DNA of 64,000 nucleotides from Byssovorax sp. (lineage in GTDB: Bacteria > Myxococcota_A > Polyangia > Polyangiales > Polyangiaceae): positions 1 to 64,000 of the forward strand of contig JANYGI010000229.1 of the NCBI GenBank assembly GCA_025362495.1, in the 5' to 3' direction. A program made the translations under genes and the position numbers. Of this stretch, positions 44,826-52,934 are shown piece by piece. The first letter of the stretch is position 1, and each line of letters starts with the position of its first letter. The notes under the pieces were generated by a model, which was not told the origin of the DNA, searched no databases, and was given only the letters and a program-made list of their open reading frames with translations.

Positions 44826-45464
44826 ATGGTCATCGAGACCTTTCCTGCGGGGCCGCTCGGCTGCAACTGCTCGATCCTCGTCGATCCGGCGAGCAAGTCG
44901 GCGATCGTGATCGATCCGGGCGGCGACTTCGATCTGATCCGCCGCAAGCTCGAGGCCGCCGAGGCCCGGGTCACCGCGATCATCCACACGCACACGCACA
45001 TCGATCACGTCGGCGCCACGGCCGAGGTCCAGAGCTGGTCCGGCGCCCCCGCGCGGATCCACGAGGACGATCGCTTCCTCTACGAGATGCTCCCCGTGCA
45101 GGCCGCGCTGCTCGGCATCCCGCTGCCCGCGATCTGCGATCTCGACGGCGATCTCGCCGACGGCGCGGCGATCACCGCGGGCGCGATCGATCTCGGCGTG
45201 CTCCACACCCCCGGCCACACGCCGGGCAGCGTGTGCTTCCTCGTGAAGTCGGCCGCCGGCTCCGTGCTCTTCAGCGGCGACACGCTCTTCCGCCGCGGCA
45301 TCGGCCGCACCGATCTCTGGGGCGGCGATCCGCGGGCGATCAAGCGCTCGCTCAAGGGGAAGCTCCTCGCCCTCGACGACGCGACGCGGGTCGTCGCGGG
45401 CCACGGCCCCGGCACGACGATCGGCGAAGAGCGCCGCGCCAACCCGTTCCTCCGCAACGGCTGA
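44826..45464 (+). CDS. Metallo-beta-lactamase-fold hydrolase (glyoxalase II-like)
   Basis: A 212-residue enzyme of the MBL fold. The metal motif HTHTHIDHVG (HxHxDH) is followed by HTPGHTPGSVCFLV, SGDTLFRRGIGRTDL with the bridging Asp, and GHGPGTTIGEE with the last His. The pattern and length agree with YcbL/GloB-like thioester hydrolases. It starts 43 bases from the divergent HEAT-repeat gene and is not an evident part of the T6SS island. Substrate unknown. Confidence 0.92.
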   Translation: MVIETFPAGPLGCNCSILVDPASKSAIVIDPGGDFDLIRRKLEAAEARVTAIIHTHTHIDHVGATAEVQSWSGAPARIHEDDRFLYEMLPVQAALLGIPLPAICDLDGDLADGAAITAGAIDLGVLHTPGHTPGSVCFLVKSAAGSVLFSGDTLFRRGIGRTDLWGGDPRAIKRSLKGKLLALDDATRVVAGHGPGTTIGEERRANPFLRNG

Positions 45465-45647
45465 TCGCCCCTCGATCTTTTTCCGAAACCGGACTGGACG
45501 GTCCGCGTAAGGCCGGCGAGCCGAGCGCGCGGTGGTCGTGCGTCTGGCGGCGGGCACGTCGTGCTCTCCGATCCCTCGATCCCTCGTGGACTGGCCATCG
45601 CCGGTTCGAGGGTGGGATCCGCCCTTTTTTCCGGGACAGGTATATCC

Positions 45648-46316
45648 ATGAAGGCAATGAGCTGGTTTGGTTGCGCGGCTATCTTGAGCATGATCCCCGC
45701 GGGCCTCGTCGGGTGCGGCAGCGACACGACCACGAGCAGCACGTCGACGGGCGCGGGCGGCAGCGCCAGCACGTCGACGGGCGCGGGCGGCGCCGCGAGC
45801 ACCGGCGCCACCACGAGCGGCAGCTCGACGAGCACCGGCGGCGCGATGCTCACGAGCGACGCGCAGACGCCCCCGCAGGGCGGCGTCGACGTGATGAAGA
45901 CCTGGCTCGCCACCGGCGACTACAAGAAGTGGCACTGCCAGGCGGCCGAGCACGCCTCCAAGGACCCTTCGCCCCACGGCGTGAACCGCATCTGCTCCAA
46001 CGACAAGCTCGCCGGCGCCGGCGCGACTGGCGCCTTCCCGGTCGGCGCGGCGGGCGTGAAAGAGCTCTGGGACACGATGGGCGGGAAGGTCATCGGCTAC
46101 GCGGTCTACGTGAAGACCGAGGCCGACAGCGCCGGCGGCGCGAACTGGTACTGGTACGAAGACAACCCGACGATCCCGGCGCCCACCGGCCCGATCGTCG
46201 CCGACGGCTTCGGCACCTCGGGCCAGGCCTTGAGCATCTGCGTGAACTGCCACATCAAGGCGGGCACCACGTTCGCGGCGACGGCGCGCGATTTCGTGTT
46301 CACTCAGGTCCCGTGA
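45648..46316 (+). CDS. Cytochrome P460-like haem lipoprotein
   Basis: A 222-residue secreted lipoprotein with leader WFGCAAILSMIPAGLVGC, a Ser/Thr/Gly linker encoded by repeated DNA, and a C-terminal domain that has the single c-type haem motif CVNCH near the end followed by GTTFAATARDFVFTQ. The domain order (HCQAAEHASKDPSPHG, ... NWYWYEDNPT, ... CVNCH) resembles cytochrome P460/c' proteins. ATG 45648 is used because it gives the lipoprotein signal; the longer frame is rejected. It ends in a palindrome shared with the convergent gene. Confidence 0.85.
   Translation: MKAMSWFGCAAILSMIPAGLVGCGSDTTTSSTSTGAGGSASTSTGAGGAASTGATTSGSSTSTGGAMLTSDAQTPPQGGVDVMKTWLATGDYKKWHCQAAEHASKDPSPHGVNRICSNDKLAGAGATGAFPVGAAGVKELWDTMGGKVIGYAVYVKTEADSAGGANWYWYEDNPTIPAPTGPIVADGFGTSGQALSICVNCHIKAGTTFAATARDFVFTQVP
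45738..45791. repeat. 24-bp direct repeat encoding STSTGAGG
   Basis: AGCACGTCGACGGGCGCGGG starts identical 24-base units at 45738-45761 and 45768-45791 (30-base spacing), inside the linker of the P460-like lipoprotein gene. Repeats of this kind allow in-frame length variation. Confidence 0.75.
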
Positions 46317-46328
46317 TCAGCTGATCAC
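46313..46328. other. 16-bp palindrome containing both convergent stop codons
   Basis: GTGATCAGCTGATCAC is a perfect palindrome. The TGA of the plus-strand lipoprotein gene (46314-46316) and the TGA of the minus-strand gene (46325-46327) both lie inside it. A short hairpin could form on either transcript. Confidence 0.7.
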
Positions 46329-47464
46329 TTGAAGGCGAGCCCGTCCGCGCGGGCCGCCTCGGCGCTCTCGAGCTGCACTGTCCGCTCGCGCTCCAGGAAC
46401 TCGCGCACCGCCCGGTCGAGGCCGGGGTGCGCGAGGTGATGGGCGCTGTGGGTTATCGTCGGCTCGAAGCCGCGCACCATCTTGTGGCGACCGCCGGCGC
46501 CGGGCTCGAAGCGCTCGAGCCCGCGCGCGATGCAGTCGTCGATCGAGTGATAGAAGCACACGTTGAAGTGGAGGAAGGGCCGGTCCTCGAAGGCGCCCCA
46601 GTAGCGCCCGTAAAGGGTCTTCGTGCCCCCGATGTTGAAGGCCCCGCCGAGGAGCTTGTCGCCCTCGCGCGCGAGCACGACCTCGATCTTGCCCGGCAGC
46701 CGCGCGGCGATCTCCTCGAAGAAGGCGCGGTTGAGGTAGTGGCGGCCCCACGAGAACTTGTCGACGGTCGCGGCGTAGAAGTCGTAGACGTTGTCGACGA
46801 GGGCAGGGGACAGGCGATCTCGAACGGTGGTGATCGTGATGCCCTGTTTATCCATCTCCTTGCGCTCGCGGCGGATCTGGTTGCGCCGCTTGGACGAGAA
46901 GCGAGAGAGGTAGTCCTCGAAGGTGGCATATCCCTCGTTCTTCCACTGGAACTGGATACCGTAGCGCTGGCAGAAGCCCGCGTCGGCGAGGAGGTTCGAC
47001 TCCACCTCGGTCGGGAAGAGCACGTGCGCGCTGGAGAGCCGCTCGCCGGCGACGATGCGGCGCAGCGCCTCGGCCAGGATGGGCATCAGGCGCGGCCGAT
47101 CGGCCGGGTTCTTCACCAGCAAGCGCGACGCGCTCGCGGGCGTGAAGGGCACGGCGACGACGAGCTTCGGGTAGTACTCGATGCCCGCGCGCGCGGCGGC
47201 GCCGGCCCAGCCGTGATCGAAGACGAACTCGCCGTCGCTGTTGCCCTTGAGGTACGCGGGCGCCGCGCCGATGAGCTGGTCGTCTTCCCAGATGGTGAGG
47301 TGGTGCGGCAACCACCCCGCGTCTTCGCCCACGCAGCCCGTCTTTTCGAGCGTATCGAGGAAGGCCCACGAGAGGAACGGCGCGTCGGCGACGCCGTCGA
47401 GAGCGTCCCATGTCGCCTCCGGGATCAGATCAATCGACGGGTGGAGGCGGATCTCGATCGTCAT
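46325..47464 (-). CDS. DUF482/FemAB-like GNAT acyltransferase
   Basis: A 379-residue protein of the PF04339 group, annotated as peptidoglycan-biosynthesis-like or GNAT acyltransferases. Marks are FLSWAFLDTLEKTGCVGEDAG at the start, FDHGWAGAAARAGIEYYPKL, FSSKRRNQIRRERKEMDKQG, and GRYWGAFEDRPFLHFNVCFY near the end. No signal or membrane segment. Related proteins are thought to use aminoacyl or acyl donors; the actual reaction is unknown. It starts 57-66 bases from the divergent lipoprotein gene and converges on the P460-like gene. Confidence 0.88.
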   Translation of the reverse strand: MTIEIRLHPSIDLIPEATWDALDGVADAPFLSWAFLDTLEKTGCVGEDAGWLPHHLTIWEDDQLIGAAPAYLKGNSDGEFVFDHGWAGAAARAGIEYYPKLVVAVPFTPASASRLLVKNPADRPRLMPILAEALRRIVAGERLSSAHVLFPTEVESNLLADAGFCQRYGIQFQWKNEGYATFEDYLSRFSSKRRNQIRRERKEMDKQGITITTVRDRLSPALVDNVYDFYAATVDKFSWGRHYLNRAFFEEIAARLPGKIEVVLAREGDKLLGGAFNIGGTKTLYGRYWGAFEDRPFLHFNVCFYHSIDDCIARGLERFEPGAGGRHKMVRGFEPTITHSAHHLAHPGLDRAVREFLERERTVQLESAEAARADGLAFK

Positions 47465-47529
47465 CGTGGGCCGAGGGATAGCTCAGGTCGGGCCGCGCTG
47501 CCCGCGGGTGTTCTGCTAGCGTGGCGACG

Positions 47530-48600
47530 ATGGCCTCTCTTGCGGGCACCGGCCGGCGGGTTCCGGCGGCCTCGCTCTTCGTGTTGCTGGCGTCGGTCTC
47601 GGGCTGTCAGCTCGTCTTCGGCCTCGACGACTACGGCCCGCGGCCCGCGGGGCAAGGCGGCGCCGGCGGCGGCACGAGCGCCTCGAGCGGCGGCGCGGGC
47701 CCGGGCGGCGCCACGGCGAGCGTCAGCGTCAGCGCCGGCCAGAGCTCGGCGAGCGGCGCGGGCGGCTCGGGAGGCGCCGCTCCCTGCGCGCCGCTCGCGC
47801 CCGAGAAGATCACGGCCGGCGCCCCCGGCTTCTGCGGCGTTCGCCGGCTCGCGGCCTTCAGCGATCCCGTCGGCCGCGAGCTCGCGCCGGGCGCGTATTG
47901 CCAGGGTCAAGCGTGCTTCGTCTACTTCGAGCGCCGCCAGACCGGCGTGCCCGACGCGCTGATGTGCGGCTACTGCGCCGACCTCGGCCAGCAGAGCCGC
48001 GCCCTTCACCGACATCACGATCGTCCCGCAGCTCTCAGCGCGCCCTTCGAGCTCGCCGACGGTCGCCTGCTCTTCGTCTCGGATCGCAGCGGCGTGAGCA
48101 AGATCTGGATCGCCGACGCCGTCGCCGGGACGGTGACGCGCGCCACGGCAGAGCCCGCCGCGGTCGTCGAGGGGACGCCCTTCGTCGACGCCCAGAACGT
48201 GCTCTGGTTCGCGTGGGGCGGAGGCGACGCCGCGGGGGTGATCGCCACGGCCCCGCCGAGCGGCGCGACCTGGGGCAAGGCGGTCGAGGTCGCGGGCCGC
48301 GGGCATGTCGTGGGCGCGCGCGACGAGGCCCCGCGGCTCCTGCCGGACGGCCTGACGCTGGTCTTCGCCTCGACGCGATCGGGAGGCTTTTTCCCGGGTG
48401 TATCGACGATCTGGGCGGCGACGCGACCGAGCGCGAGCAGCGCCTCGTGGGCAGCGTTTCCGTTCCCGGAGCTCGGCGGCGTCAGCGGCGTGAGCGGGCC
48501 CTCGATCGCCGCCGACGGGTGCTCGATCGCCGCGGCCGCGACGAGCCGCGGCTCCTCGTTCCGGCGCGATATCGTCGGATCGAATCGCATTTTGCCTTGA
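47530..48600 (+). CDS. Lipoprotein with WD40-like/PD40 beta-propeller segments
   Basis: About 356 residues. The leader LFVLLASVSGC ends in a lipobox and is followed by QLVFGLDDY, a start seen on many myxobacterial lipoproteins, then a long Gly/Ser/Ala linker. The folded part has beta-propeller-like strands (DGRLLFVSDRSGVSKIWIAD, then LPDGLTLVFASTRSGGFF). It resembles TolB/PD40-type repeats. ATG 47530 is used; GTG 47521 is an in-frame alternative. No ligand or partner is apparent. Confidence 0.8.
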   Translation: MASLAGTGRRVPAASLFVLLASVSGCQLVFGLDDYGPRPAGQGGAGGGTSASSGGAGPGGATASVSVSAGQSSASGAGGSGGAAPCAPLAPEKITAGAPGFCGVRRLAAFSDPVGRELAPGAYCQGQACFVYFERRQTGVPDALMCGYCADLGQQSRALHRHHDRPAALSAPFELADGRLLFVSDRSGVSKIWIADAVAGTVTRATAEPAAVVEGTPFVDAQNVLWFAWGGGDAAGVIATAPPSGATWGKAVEVAGRGHVVGARDEAPRLLPDGLTLVFASTRSGGFFPGVSTIWAATRPSASSASWAAFPFPELGGVSGVSGPSIAADGCSIAAAATSRGSSFRRDIVGSNRILP

Positions 48601-48616
48601 AATCGCGGCGATAAAT

Positions 48617-48634
48617 CCGAACACCTGGGTTCGG
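48617..48634 (+). terminator. Short terminator-like hairpin
   Basis: CCGAAC at 48617-48622 pairs with GTTCGG at 48629-48634 over a six-base loop, 16 bases after the lipoprotein stop codon. The stem is short, so this is a weak call. Confidence 0.3.
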
Positions 48635-48728
48635 AGGGCGGCGTGACCGGGCCGGGTGCGCCCCCGCGCGGCACCATTTTCCGTGAGCGTACCGTGGTGG
48701 CCGGGACTATGAATTTCCGACTAGGATC

Positions 48729-50339
48729 ATGAGCGAACGAGCGGAGCCGAGCGGAGCGGTCGCGCGAGATCGCCACGAGGCGCTCTCTCGGCGGTACGAG
48801 CTTCTCCATCAATACGCCCGCGATATCGTGCTCTTCCTCGATCGCGACGGCGTCGTGCTCGACGCCAACCACGCGGCCATCGGCGCCTACGGCTACGCGT
48901 ACATGGAGCTCGTCGGGATGAACATCCGGCAGCTCCGCGGCCAGGAGACCCGGACGCTCGTCGATCATCAGCTCGAGGACGCGTTCAACGCCCACGTGCT
49001 CTTCGAGACGATCCACCGCCGCAAGGACGGCACGACGTTCCCGGTCGAGGTCGGCGCGCGCAGCGCCGACATCGGCGGCGAGCGGGTGATCCTCAGCATG
49101 ATCCGCGATCTGTCGGAGCGATCCGAGCTCCAGGCCAACCTGCTCCAGGCCGACCGCATGGCCGCCGTCGGGACGCTCGCGGCCGGCGTCGCCCACGAGA
49201 TCAACAACCCGCTCGCCTACGCCATCGCCAACCTCGACGTGCTCGCGCGCCGCCTGCCCGGCACGATCGAGCGCGTGCGCGCGTCGGCGCTCGACGTCGG
49301 CCCGATCGAGTCGCCGGCCCTCGAGAAGATCGCCGGCGAGCTCGTCGAGGCCGCCGAGATGCTCGCCGTGGCCCGGGAGGGCGTCGATCGCGTTCGCTCG
49401 ATCGTCCGCGATTTGAAGACGTTTTCGCGCGCCGACGACGTCGCGCTCGGCCCCGTCGATCTCCACGAGGTGCTCGACTCGTCGATCGGCATCGCCCTCA
49501 ACGAGATCCGCCACCGCGCCGTCCTCACGCGCGACTACGGCGTCGTGCCGCTCGTGGAGACCAACGAGTCGCGCCTCGGTCAGGTATTCCTCAACCTGCT
49601 GGTGAACGCGGCGCAGGCCATCCCCGAGGGGCGCGCCGAGGCTCACACCATCCGCGTGCGCACCTCGACGGACGAGCGCGGCCGCGCGGTGATCGAGGTC
49701 GCCGACGACGGCGTGGGCATCCCCAAGCACCTGCTCGGCAAGGTCTTCGATCCGTTCATGACCACCAAGCCGGTGGGCGAGGGCACGGGCCTCGGCCTCT
49801 TCGTTTCCAGGTCGATCGTCAAGGCCGCGGGCGGCGAGATCACCGTCGAGAGCGAGCTCGGCAAGGGCACGCGCGTGCGCCTCGTCCTGCCCGCCGCGCC
49901 GGCGCGCGCGAAGCTCGACAGCGCCCCTCCGTCGAGCGGCTTCACGGCGGCGCCGCGCGCCCGGATCCTCGTCGTCGACGACGAGCCCGCGCTCGGCCCG
50001 GCGGTGCGCGGCCTCTTCGCGGGCGAGCACGACGTCGTCGTCGCCGTCAGCGGCCGCGAGGCCCTCGCGCGCCTCGTCGACGATCCCGATTTCGACGTGA
50101 TCCTCTGCGATCTGATGATGCCCGACCTCACCGGGATGGATCTCTTCGAGGAGCTCCGGGCCATCCGCCCCGAGCTCGCCGAGCACTTCGTCTTCATGAC
50201 CGGAGGAGCCTTGACGGGCCGCGTGGAGGAGTTCTTCCGCAAGTACCCCAACCGCTGCATCCAGAAGCCCTTCGACCTCGCCGAGCTGCGCAGCCTGGTG
50301 CGCCCGAGGGGCCGACGCACCTCGCGATCGACCGAATAA
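48729..50339 (+). CDS. PAS histidine kinase with C-terminal receiver
   Basis: A 536-residue soluble kinase: PAS near 20-135 (DIVLFLDRDGVVLDANHAAI), HisKA with LAAGVAHEINNPLAYAIANL, ATPase with NLLVNAAQAIPEGRA, DDGVGIP and GTGLGLFVSRSIVKAAGG, then a receiver near 415-530 (LVVDDEPALGPAVRG, phospho-Asp in ILCDLMMPDLTG, QKPFDL). The H box and the order of domains are typical of ancestral hybrid kinases in myxobacteria. It stands alone, with no membrane segment, so it may sense a cytoplasmic signal or a soluble partner. Confidence 0.93.
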   Translation: MSERAEPSGAVARDRHEALSRRYELLHQYARDIVLFLDRDGVVLDANHAAIGAYGYAYMELVGMNIRQLRGQETRTLVDHQLEDAFNAHVLFETIHRRKDGTTFPVEVGARSADIGGERVILSMIRDLSERSELQANLLQADRMAAVGTLAAGVAHEINNPLAYAIANLDVLARRLPGTIERVRASALDVGPIESPALEKIAGELVEAAEMLAVAREGVDRVRSIVRDLKTFSRADDVALGPVDLHEVLDSSIGIALNEIRHRAVLTRDYGVVPLVETNESRLGQVFLNLLVNAAQAIPEGRAEAHTIRVRTSTDERGRAVIEVADDGVGIPKHLLGKVFDPFMTTKPVGEGTGLGLFVSRSIVKAAGGEITVESELGKGTRVRLVLPAAPARAKLDSAPPSSGFTAAPRARILVVDDEPALGPAVRGLFAGEHDVVVAVSGREALARLVDDPDFDVILCDLMMPDLTGMDLFEELRAIRPELAEHFVFMTGGALTGRVEEFFRKYPNRCIQKPFDLAELRSLVRPRGRRTSRSTE

Positions 50340-50401
50340 CCTGCACCTCCGTCGAGCGATCGCGATCGCGATCCGGTGCCCTCGGGCTACACTGCGCGCC
50401 C

Positions 50402-51763
50402 ATGCCCGACCCCTCTTCGCCCTCCACGGATCTCGGCGATCGCTTCCCGAAGAGCGCCGACGAGATGAGCCGCCTCCGCGCCGCCGGCGTCGCGGCCGCG
50501 CGCGATCTCGGCGCCTTCATCGACGCCTCGCCCACGCCCTTCCACGCCGTCCGCGAGGCCGCTCGCCGCCTCGAGCTCGCCGGCTTCCGCGAGCTCTTCG
50601 AGACCGATCCGTGGCAGATCGCGCCGCGCGACAGGCGCTATGTCATCCGCGGCGGCTCGACGCTCCTCGCGTTCATCGTCGGCGACGAGTCGCCCGCGAC
50701 GGGCGGCTTCCGCATGATCGGCGCGCACACCGACTCGCCCAACCTCCGCGTGAAGCCCAACGCCGACGTCTCGGTGCGCGGCTACCAGCAGCTCGGCGTC
50801 GAGGTCTACGGCGGGGTGCTCTTCTCCACGTGGCTCGATCGCGATCTCTCGCTCGCCGGCCGCGTTCTCCTCGAAAAGCCGGGCGGCGGCGTCGAGTCGC
50901 GCCTCGTCGATCTCGAGCGCGCCGTGGCCCGCGTGCCCAGCCTGGCCATCCACCTCAACCGCAGCGTCAACACCGAGGGCCTGGTCCTCAACGCGCAGAA
51001 GCACCTCGTCCCGATCGTCGGCCTCGGCAAGGAAGCGGCCCTCTCCGGCGCGCTCGCTCGCGCGCTCGACGTGCGCCCCGAGGCCGTCCTCAGCTACGAT
51101 CTCGCCCTCTACAACGTGGAAAAATCCGCGATTTCCGGCCTGAATGACGAGTTTTTGCACGCCGCCCGCCTCGACAACCTCGGGAGCTCGCACGGCGCGC
51201 TCTCGGCCCTCACGGCGGCGGCGTCGTCGAGCGCGACCACGCGCTTGATCGTTCTCTACGACCACGAAGAGTGCGGCAGCAAGAGCGCGGTCGGCGCCGC
51301 GGGGACGTTCCTCCGCGACGCGATCGGGCGCATCCTCGACGCCCACCCCGATCGCCAGCCGCAAGCGATGGGACGTGCCATGGCGCGCTCGCTGATGGTG
51401 TCGGCCGACATGGCCCACGCCGTCCACCCCAACTACGGTGATCAACACGAGCAGATGCACCAGCCGATGCTCAATCGAGGCCTGGTGATCAAGTCGAACT
51501 CCAATCAATCCTACGCGACCGACGGGGCCACCGCCGCAGCCTTCACCCGCCTCTGCGCCGACGCGGGGTATCAGGCGCAGCGCTTCGTCACGCGCAGCGA
51601 TCTGCCCTGCGGCAGCACGATCGGGCCGATCACCGCGGCCGAGCTCGGCGTCGCCACCGTCGATGTCGGCGCCCCGATGCTGAGCATGCACTCGTGCCGT
51701 GAGCTCTGCGGGACGCTCGATGTTCACCTGGCCATCGAGACCTTCAAGCGCGCTCTCGGGTGA
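50402..51763 (+). CDS. apeB: M18 family aspartyl aminopeptidase
   Basis: A 453-residue dinuclear-zinc aminopeptidase of family M18, which removes N-terminal acidic residues in characterised members. Metal-ligand blocks seen are MIGAHTDSPNLRVKPN, NEGLVLNAQKHL-like QKHLVPI, DHEECGSKSAVGAAG, MSADMAHAVHP-like VSADMAHAVHPNYG and the closing MHSCRELCGTLD. All expected ligands appear present. The preceding gene ends 62 bases upstream; the aldo/keto reductase converges from the right. It is a housekeeping enzyme. Confidence 0.93.
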   Translation: MPDPSSPSTDLGDRFPKSADEMSRLRAAGVAAARDLGAFIDASPTPFHAVREAARRLELAGFRELFETDPWQIAPRDRRYVIRGGSTLLAFIVGDESPATGGFRMIGAHTDSPNLRVKPNADVSVRGYQQLGVEVYGGVLFSTWLDRDLSLAGRVLLEKPGGGVESRLVDLERAVARVPSLAIHLNRSVNTEGLVLNAQKHLVPIVGLGKEAALSGALARALDVRPEAVLSYDLALYNVEKSAISGLNDEFLHAARLDNLGSSHGALSALTAAASSSATTRLIVLYDHEECGSKSAVGAAGTFLRDAIGRILDAHPDRQPQAMGRAMARSLMVSADMAHAVHPNYGDQHEQMHQPMLNRGLVIKSNSNQSYATDGATAAAFTRLCADAGYQAQRFVTRSDLPCGSTIGPITAAELGVATVDVGAPMLSMHSCRELCGTLDVHLAIETFKRALG

Positions 51764-51787
51764 CGCCGCGACTGGCGCCCTCGCCGC

Positions 51788-52786
51788 TCAGATCTTCGGC
51801 AGCAAGCTCTCCGCCCAGTCGAGCCGGTCCTTGAAATCGGCCTGGGTGCGATCGGGCGGGAAGCCGTGCGCCGCGCGGGCCTCGGCGTCGTCGTATTTCA
51901 GCGACGTCTTGTAGAGCTCGAAGCGCCCGTCGGCGGCGAGGGGCGCGCACCTCTCGCGCAGCGCGCGCATCTCCGCGGCCGCCATCGGCTTGAATCCTCG
52001 CGCGATCCGCAGGTTCTGCCGGAGCACCTCGACGTTCGGCATCCCGCAGATCGTCGTCGTCACCGGCAGGCTCATCGCGTAGCGAATGGCCTCCTCCGCG
52101 GTGACGATCCCGCGATGAACGGCCTCGCCCTGGCCGCCGAGGCTCTTCATCCCGAGCGCGCCGATCCCGCGCCGCCCGAGCTCGGGGAGCACCGCTTGCT
52201 CGAAGCTGCGGAACGTCGCGTCGAAGACCCCGAGCGGCATCTGGCACGCGTCGAAGGCATACCCGCGCTCGATCATCGCCAGGTGAATCGAAGGGTCCTT
52301 GTGGCCGGTGAACCCCACGAAGCGCGTCTTGCCCTGCTGAAGGGCCGTGTCGAGCGCGGTGACGGCGCCGTCGTCGGCGAAATAGCGCGCGGGCTCGTCG
52401 TCGTAGACACACTCGTGGATCTGCCAGAGATCGACGTGGTCCGTCTGCAGCCGGGTCAGGGGCTGCTCGAGCTGCTCCAGCGCCGTCTTCCGGCCGCGCC
52501 CGTGGGTGCACACCTTGGTCATCACGAAGGCCTGCTCGCGCCGTCCGCGGAGCGCGCGGCCCACCCACTCTTCGCTCCGCCCGTCGTGGTATTCCCAGCA
52601 GTTGTCGAGGAAATCGAGGCCCTCATCGAGCGCCGCGTGGACGATGCGCGCGCAGGCGTCGGCGCTCCCCGCCGCGCCGAGGTGGAACCCCCCGAGCGCC
52701 AGGCACGAGACCTCGATACCGGTGTTGCCGAACGGCCTGCGGGGGATCCCTGCGCCTCCGCGCGCCTGCGGCTTCGCGCTGGACAT
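51788..52786 (-). CDS. Aldo/keto reductase
   Basis: A 332-residue NADPH-dependent reductase of the AKR fold: an N-terminal strand CLALGGFHLG, FLDNCWEYHDGRSEEWVGRA that includes the catalytic Asp and Tyr, FVMTKVCTH with the catalytic Lys, and HVDLWQIHE with the His, so the tetrad Asp-Tyr-Lys-His is complete. The C-terminus follows the normal barrel (TTTICGMPNVEVL). ATG 52786 is used; there is no signal peptide. It is divergent from an MscS-type channel gene. Confidence 0.92.
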   Translation of the reverse strand: MSSAKPQARGGAGIPRRPFGNTGIEVSCLALGGFHLGAAGSADACARIVHAALDEGLDFLDNCWEYHDGRSEEWVGRALRGRREQAFVMTKVCTHGRGRKTALEQLEQPLTRLQTDHVDLWQIHECVYDDEPARYFADDGAVTALDTALQQGKTRFVGFTGHKDPSIHLAMIERGYAFDACQMPLGVFDATFRSFEQAVLPELGRRGIGALGMKSLGGQGEAVHRGIVTAEEAIRYAMSLPVTTTICGMPNVEVLRQNLRIARGFKPMAAAEMRALRERCAPLAADGRFELYKTSLKYDDAEARAAHGFPPDRTQADFKDRLDWAESLLPKI

Positions 52787-52934
52787 GAGTCGACGCCTCC
52801 CTCGGCTTCACTGGCGTGGCGGCCCACGTCTCACCAGGCGGTGAGCAGGAGTGATGGGTCGGGGATCGCCTCGTGTGACGCTCCGGTGTGGCCACGCGCC
52901 CGACCACGGCGAAACTCTGGTAGGTCACGTCAGC

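Noticed and set aside
45480-45560. Hairpin CGGAC-GTCCG after the MBL gene as a terminator
   Set aside because: Only five base pairs and located in an ordinary GC-rich stretch; not convincing.
48015-50186. 723-codon minus-strand open frame opposite the PAS kinase
   Set aside because: Shadow of the real gene; no promoter, ribosome site or motif.
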